NCBI GenBank assembly: GCA_002427975.1
Contig: DIZT01000141.1
Location: 19,965 to 30,131, forward strand
Source of the DNA: Micrococcaceae bacterium UBA6021
GTDB taxonomy: Bacteria > Actinomycetota > Actinomycetes > Actinomycetales > Micrococcaceae
Reading direction: 5' to 3'
DNA length: 10,167 nt
Positions 7,097 to 10,167 of the stretch are shown piece after piece (position 1 is the first letter of the stretch; every line of letters starts with the position of its first letter). The position numbers and the translations under genes were made by a program. The notes beneath the pieces are model-generated. The model ran no database searches. It had not been told where the DNA came from and saw only the letters and a list, made by a program, of their open reading frames with translations.

Positions 7097-7143
7097 GCCG
7101 TCCCGTGGGCTGAAACCTCCCGTGGACCGGGCCGGCCCGCACG

Positions 7144-9252
7144 TCAGGCGTCGATCCGCTCCCGGTCCAGGCTGGAGGCTCCGGCGATGATGAAGTCCTT
7201 GCGCGGTGCAACGTCGGAACCCATCAGCAGGTCAAAAGTGTCCTCCGCATGCTTGGCGTTCTCGATCCCCACCTTGCGCAGCGTCCGGTGGCGCGGGTCC
7301 ATGGTGGTTTCGGCAAGCTGTCCGGCGTCCATCTCGCCCAGGCCCTTGTACCGCTGGATCGGTTCCTTGTAGCGCTTGCCCTCCTTGGCCAGCCGGGCCA
7401 GGAGCACGTGGAGTTCCGCCTCCGAGTAGGTGTAGATCATCTCATTGGCCTTCTGCCCGGCGTTGATGACCTCCACCCGGTGCAGCGGCGGCACGGCCGC
7501 ATAGACCCGTCCCGCGTCGATCATGGGGCGCATATACCTGAAGAAGAGTGTCAGCAGCAGGGTCCGGATGTGGGCGCCGTCGACGTCGGCGTCGGTCATA
7601 AGGATGACTTTGCCGTACCGGGCCGCGTTGATGTCGAAGCTGCGGCCCGAACCGGCGCCCACCACCTGGATCAGGGCAGCGCATTCCGCGTTGGAGAGCA
7701 TGTCTCCTACGGAAGCCTTCTGCACGTTCAGGATCTTGCCGCGGATGGGCAGCAGCGCCTGGAAGTCCGAAGAGCGTGCCAGCTTGGCGGTTCCCAGTGC
7801 GGAGTCGCCTTCCACGATGAACAGTTCGGAACGGTCGACGTCGTCCGTCCTGCAGTCAGCGAGCTTGGTGGGCATGGACGAGGTTTCCAGGGCATTCTTG
7901 CGCCGCTGTGTCTCCTTGTGGACACGCGCGGAAATCCGGGACTTCATCTCGCTGACGATCTTTTCCAGCAGCAGCGCGGAGTGGGCCTTGTCGTTCCGGT
8001 TGGCTGAGTTCAGCTTCGCGGTGATTTCCTGCTCCACCACCTTCGCGACGATGGCGCGGACGGCGGATGTGCCCAGGATCTCTTTGGTCTGGCCCTCGAA
8101 CTGCGGCTCGGCCAGCCGGACCGTCAGGACAGCAGTCAGGCCCGCGAAGATGTCATCCTTCTCGATTTTGTCGTTGCCGGCCTTGAGCTTGCGGGCGTTG
8201 GCCTCCACCGCCTTACGGAACGTCTTGACCAGCGCCTGCTCGAAGCCTGACTGGTGGGTTCCGCCTTTGGGTGTGGCGATGATGTTGACGAAACTCCGGA
8301 CAGTGCTGTCATAGCCGATGCCCCAGCGCAGCGCCACATCCACTTCACAGTCACGTTCAACCTCGGCGAGCTGGCTATGGCCCCGCTCGTCGAGTACCGG
8401 CACGGTTTCCTTGAATTTGCCTGAACCGTGCAGCCGCCAGACGTCGGTGACGGCGGGATCGGCGGCGAGGAACTCGACGAACTCGGTGAGGCCGCCGTCG
8501 TGGTGGAACACTTCTTCGTGGCCGGCTGCTTCACCGGGGGTACCGGCCAGCCTGCGCTCATCACGGACCGTGAGCTTAAGTCCTGGTACCAGGAACGAGG
8601 TCTGCCGTGCCCGGGCGGCCAGTTCGTCGTAGGAGAACTTGGCGTCGGGCGTGAAAATCTGGCGGTCTGCCCAGTAGCGGATCCGCGTACCGGTCACGCC
8701 CCGTTTTGCCTTGCCCACCACGTCCAGCACCGAGCCGTCCACAAACGGCGCGAACACTGCCGACGGGTCCAGCTTGGATCCCTGATCCAGGAAGCGTCCC
8801 GGCTCACCGCGCCGGAACGACATTTTGTAGGTCTTGCTGCCGCGGTCCACTTCCACGTCGAGGCGGGCAGAGAGGGCGTTCACCACGGAGGCGCCCACGC
8901 CGTGCAGGCCGCCGGAGGCCGTGTAGGAACCGCCACCGAACTTGCCCCCCGCATGGAGCTTGGTGAAGACCACCTCGACGCCGGTGAGGCCCGTCTTGGG
9001 TTCCACGTCCACGGGGATGCCGCGGCCGTCGTCGTGAATTTCCACCGAGTTGTCCGCGTGCAGGATGATCTTGATGTCGTGCCCAAAACCGGCAAGCGCC
9101 TCGTCCACCGAGTTGTCGATGATCTCCCACAGGCAGTGCATCAACCCGCGCGAATCGGTGGAGCCGATGTACATGCCGGGGCGCTTACGGACGGCCTCGA
9201 GGCCCTCCAGGACAGAAAGGTGCCGGGCGGTGTAATCAGAACTTGGTGCCAC
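7144..9252 (-). CDS. parE: DNA topoisomerase IV/gyrase-type subunit B
   Basis: This 702-residue ATPase subunit of a type IIA topoisomerase acts with an A subunit not in the window to pass one duplex through another. The GHKL ATP site includes E43 and N47 in EIIDNSVDEA, DDGRGIP (74-80), GGKFGG (102-107) and GLHGVGASVVNALS (115-128). The transducer lysine is K390 in GQTKE. The TOPRIM domain has EGDSA (481-485), DADVDG (554-559) and YKGLGEM (635-641). The first TOPRIM motif continues LGTAKLARSSDF rather than the GGSAKQGRDR of classical GyrB, a form I associate with the actinobacterial second GyrB homologue near the main sigma factor gene, usually annotated ParE. GyrB cannot be fully excluded. 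It starts at GTG 9252 with AAGGAG 10 bp upstream. A weak -10-like TAGGCT (9311-9306) lacks a recognisable -35. It ends 47 bp from the convergent protease gene. Confidence 0.93.
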   Translation of the reverse strand: MAPSSDYTARHLSVLEGLEAVRKRPGMYIGSTDSRGLMHCLWEIIDNSVDEALAGFGHDIKIILHADNSVEIHDDGRGIPVDVEPKTGLTGVEVVFTKLHAGGKFGGGSYTASGGLHGVGASVVNALSARLDVEVDRGSKTYKMSFRRGEPGRFLDQGSKLDPSAVFAPFVDGSVLDVVGKAKRGVTGTRIRYWADRQIFTPDAKFSYDELAARARQTSFLVPGLKLTVRDERRLAGTPGEAAGHEEVFHHDGGLTEFVEFLAADPAVTDVWRLHGSGKFKETVPVLDERGHSQLAEVERDCEVDVALRWGIGYDSTVRSFVNIIATPKGGTHQSGFEQALVKTFRKAVEANARKLKAGNDKIEKDDIFAGLTAVLTVRLAEPQFEGQTKEILGTSAVRAIVAKVVEQEITAKLNSANRNDKAHSALLLEKIVSEMKSRISARVHKETQRRKNALETSSMPTKLADCRTDDVDRSELFIVEGDSALGTAKLARSSDFQALLPIRGKILNVQKASVGDMLSNAECAALIQVVGAGSGRSFDINAARYGKVILMTDADVDGAHIRTLLLTLFFRYMRPMIDAGRVYAAVPPLHRVEVINAGQKANEMIYTYSEAELHVLLARLAKEGKRYKEPIQRYKGLGEMDAGQLAETTMDPRHRTLRKVGIENAKHAEDTFDLLMGSDVAPRKDFIIAGASSLDRERIDA

Positions 9253-9437
9253 GGGTCGTGAACTCCTTCAGTGACGGAACAGCTGGCGCTGCGGGCGCTC
9301 CATCAAGCCTAGTCGGCGCGGCAGGGGGACGGGTGCCTGCCACACTTCATCAGCGCTGTGGGCGAGGCCACTCGTTATCTTTCCGTGACCCGAAACCGGC
9401 GGCTTGATCGATTCTTGTGGCTACGCGGACAGCGAAC

Positions 9438-9487
9438 TTGACCCGTCCTTGCGATGGGATTGGTACGAATACTGGTTATATAGACAT
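9438..9487 (+). promoter_or_regulatory. Probable promoter region of the zinc-knuckle gene
   Basis: The 258-bp gap between the divergent topoisomerase and zinc-knuckle genes contains a marked AT-rich stretch at 9464-9500. TTGACC at 9438-9443 is a good -35 match, but the nearest -10-like hexamer, TACGAA at 9464-9469 preceded by TGG, is 20 bp away. TATATA at 9477-9482 is a further possibility. The region is the best place for a promoter, but the exact elements are not resolved. Confidence 0.3.
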
Positions 9488-9510
9488 ACAGATCTACTAA
9501 GGAGGCCGAC

Positions 9511-9732
9511 ATGACAACAGCAGTGGCAGACCGCACACTCAACGCACTGGACCGGTGCGATCGCTGCGGAGCTCAGGCATATGTCCGCGCTGTACTCGAA
9601 TCCTCCGGCGGTGAGCTGCTGTTCTGCGGCCACCATGCCCGTGCAATCGAGTCTACGCTGAGGCCGTTGAGCTCCGACTGGCACGATGAGACGGGCAGGC
9701 TTCACGAGAAGGCTCCCGTAGCCGTCGACTGA
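9511..9732 (+). CDS. Small zinc-knuckle protein, DUF7455-like
   Basis: This 73-residue soluble protein contains a CDRCG motif (C16, C19) and LFCGHH (C39, H41, H42), consistent with one C-x2-C...C-x2-H zinc site. It has no signal peptide or membrane segment. It resembles a conserved actinobacterial family of unknown function (DUF7455, from memory) commonly found near the principal sigma factor gene. Translation should be strong: AAGGAGG at 9499-9505 sits 5 bp before the ATG. The gene is divergent from parE and convergent with the sigma factor gene, and a strong hairpin terminator begins 31 bp after its stop, so it is probably a monocistronic unit. Its partner and role are not known; a nucleic-acid or RNA polymerase-associated function would be a guess. 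Confidence 0.82.
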   Translation: MTTAVADRTLNALDRCDRCGAQAYVRAVLESSGGELLFCGHHARAIESTLRPLSSDWHDETGRLHEKAPVAVD

Positions 9733-9763
9733 GCCGGCACAAACCAAAGCTGACACAAACGAG

Positions 9764-9798
9764 AACAGGACCCCTCCAGCCGGAGGGGTCCTGTTTTT
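9764..9798 (+). terminator. Intrinsic terminator, possibly bidirectional
   Basis: A perfect 12-bp stem (CAGGACCCCTCC, 9766-9777, pairing with 9782-9793) around the 4-nt loop AGCC extends by two A-T pairs and is followed by TTTTT (9794-9798). It ends the zinc-knuckle transcript. Read on the minus strand, the same stem is followed by TTCTCGTTTG, moderately U-rich, so it may also stop transcription from the sigma factor gene that ends at 9893. Confidence 0.9.
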
Positions 9799-9892
9799 GC
9801 CTTAAGCCCAAGACAGGAAACGCGGGCCCGCTTCACGCCCCTGGATCCGAAGATGATGGGCGGAAGCTGACCCGCGCTGCCTGCGTCGTAAT

Positions 9893-10167
9893 CTAGTCCA
9901 GATAGTCCCGCAAGACCTGCGACCGTGACGGGTGGCGGAGCTTGGACATGGTTTTGGATTCGATCTGGCGGATACGCTCACGCGTGACACCGTAGACCTT
10001 GCCGATTTCGTCTAAAGTCTTCGGCTGGCCATCGGTCAGGCCGAAACGCATGGCCACCACGCCCGCTTCGCGCTCGGAGAGGGTGTCCAGGACGGAGTGC
10101 AGCTGTTCCTGCAGGAGCGTAAAGCTCACGGCATCGGCGGGAACCACGGCCTCGGAGTCCTCGATGA
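9893..10167 (-). CDS. sigA: Principal RNA polymerase sigma factor (SigA/RpoD), C-terminal part
   Basis: The last 90 codons are present; the gene continues beyond the right edge. The visible part is sigma region 4: a helical segment with [20 protein letters not shown], then [20 protein letters not shown] leading into the helix-turn-helix [20 protein letters not shown] that contacts the -35 element, and the typical C-terminal end [11 protein letters not shown]. This is the near-invariant signature of group 1 housekeeping sigma factors (RpoD/HrdB/SigA). A closely related group 2 factor cannot be fully excluded from this fragment, but the neighbourhood with the topoisomerase B subunit and the zinc-knuckle gene is typical of the principal sigma factor in actinobacteria. 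It stops with TAG; the bidirectional-looking hairpin about 95 bp downstream is its probable terminator. Confidence 0.95.
   Translation of the reverse strand, partial: IEDSEAVVPADAVSFTLLQEQLHSVLDTLSEREAGVVAMRFGLTDGQPKTLDEIGKVYGVTRERIRQIESKTMSKLRHPSRSQVLRDYLD

Noticed and set aside
7128..7139. 12-bp GC palindrome CGGGCCGGCCCG between the convergent protease and topoisomerase genes
   Set aside because: There is no loop and no T-run on either side. It may help end transcription but is not a supported terminator.
9320..9341. Inverted repeat GGCAGG...CCTGCC upstream of the topoisomerase gene
   Set aside because: Six-base arms of this GC content are expected by chance in such DNA, and there is no link to a regulator.
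1..10167. Mobile elements, CRISPR arrays, tRNA or rRNA genes
   Set aside because: I saw no transposase, terminal repeats, spaced direct repeats or tRNA-like fold. Everything fits ordinary core chromosome.

Overview
This window looks like core chromosome of a high-GC actinobacterium, most likely in the Micrococcaceae (Arthrobacter or Pseudarthrobacter type). The grounds are strong GC third-position bias, GTG starts, a one-piece CydDC protein, a GyrB-like topoisomerase subunit next to the principal sigma factor, and a small zinc-knuckle protein between those two. This placement comes from recognising protein families and gene order, not from a database search.

Layout. Positions 1-5412 (minus strand) hold a cytochrome bd module in the order cydA, cydB, cydDC. 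The genes are 22 and 6 bp apart and almost certainly form one operon. cydDC is a single uninterrupted frame of at least 910 codons that runs off the left edge. Positions 5413-5674 are a divergent control region with three copies of a 17-bp palindrome, TTCTAC-N5-GTAGAA. Positions 5675-7096 (plus strand) encode a BlaI/MecI-type repressor followed 6 bp later by a short M56 (BlaR1/MecR1-like) membrane metalloprotease without a penicillin-binding sensor domain. Positions 7144-9252 (minus) encode the B subunit of a type IIA topoisomerase (ParE/GyrB type), convergent with the protease gene. Positions 9511-9732 (plus) encode the small zinc-knuckle protein. A strong intrinsic terminator follows at 9764-9798, then the 3' end of the principal sigma factor gene (minus), cut by the right edge.

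How the parts work together. CydA and CydB form the quinol oxidase, and CydDC is the thiol exporter needed to assemble it. The most interesting feature is the shared intergenic region. Two palindromes sit on the cydA promoter, one covering the predicted -10 element, and the third lies on the blaI side. Their form resembles known BlaI/MecI operators. The simplest reading is that this BlaI-M56 pair controls itself and the terminal oxidase operon, so that a proteolysis-relieved repressor best known from beta-lactam resistance acts here as a respiratory switch. This is inferred from sequence and is untested.
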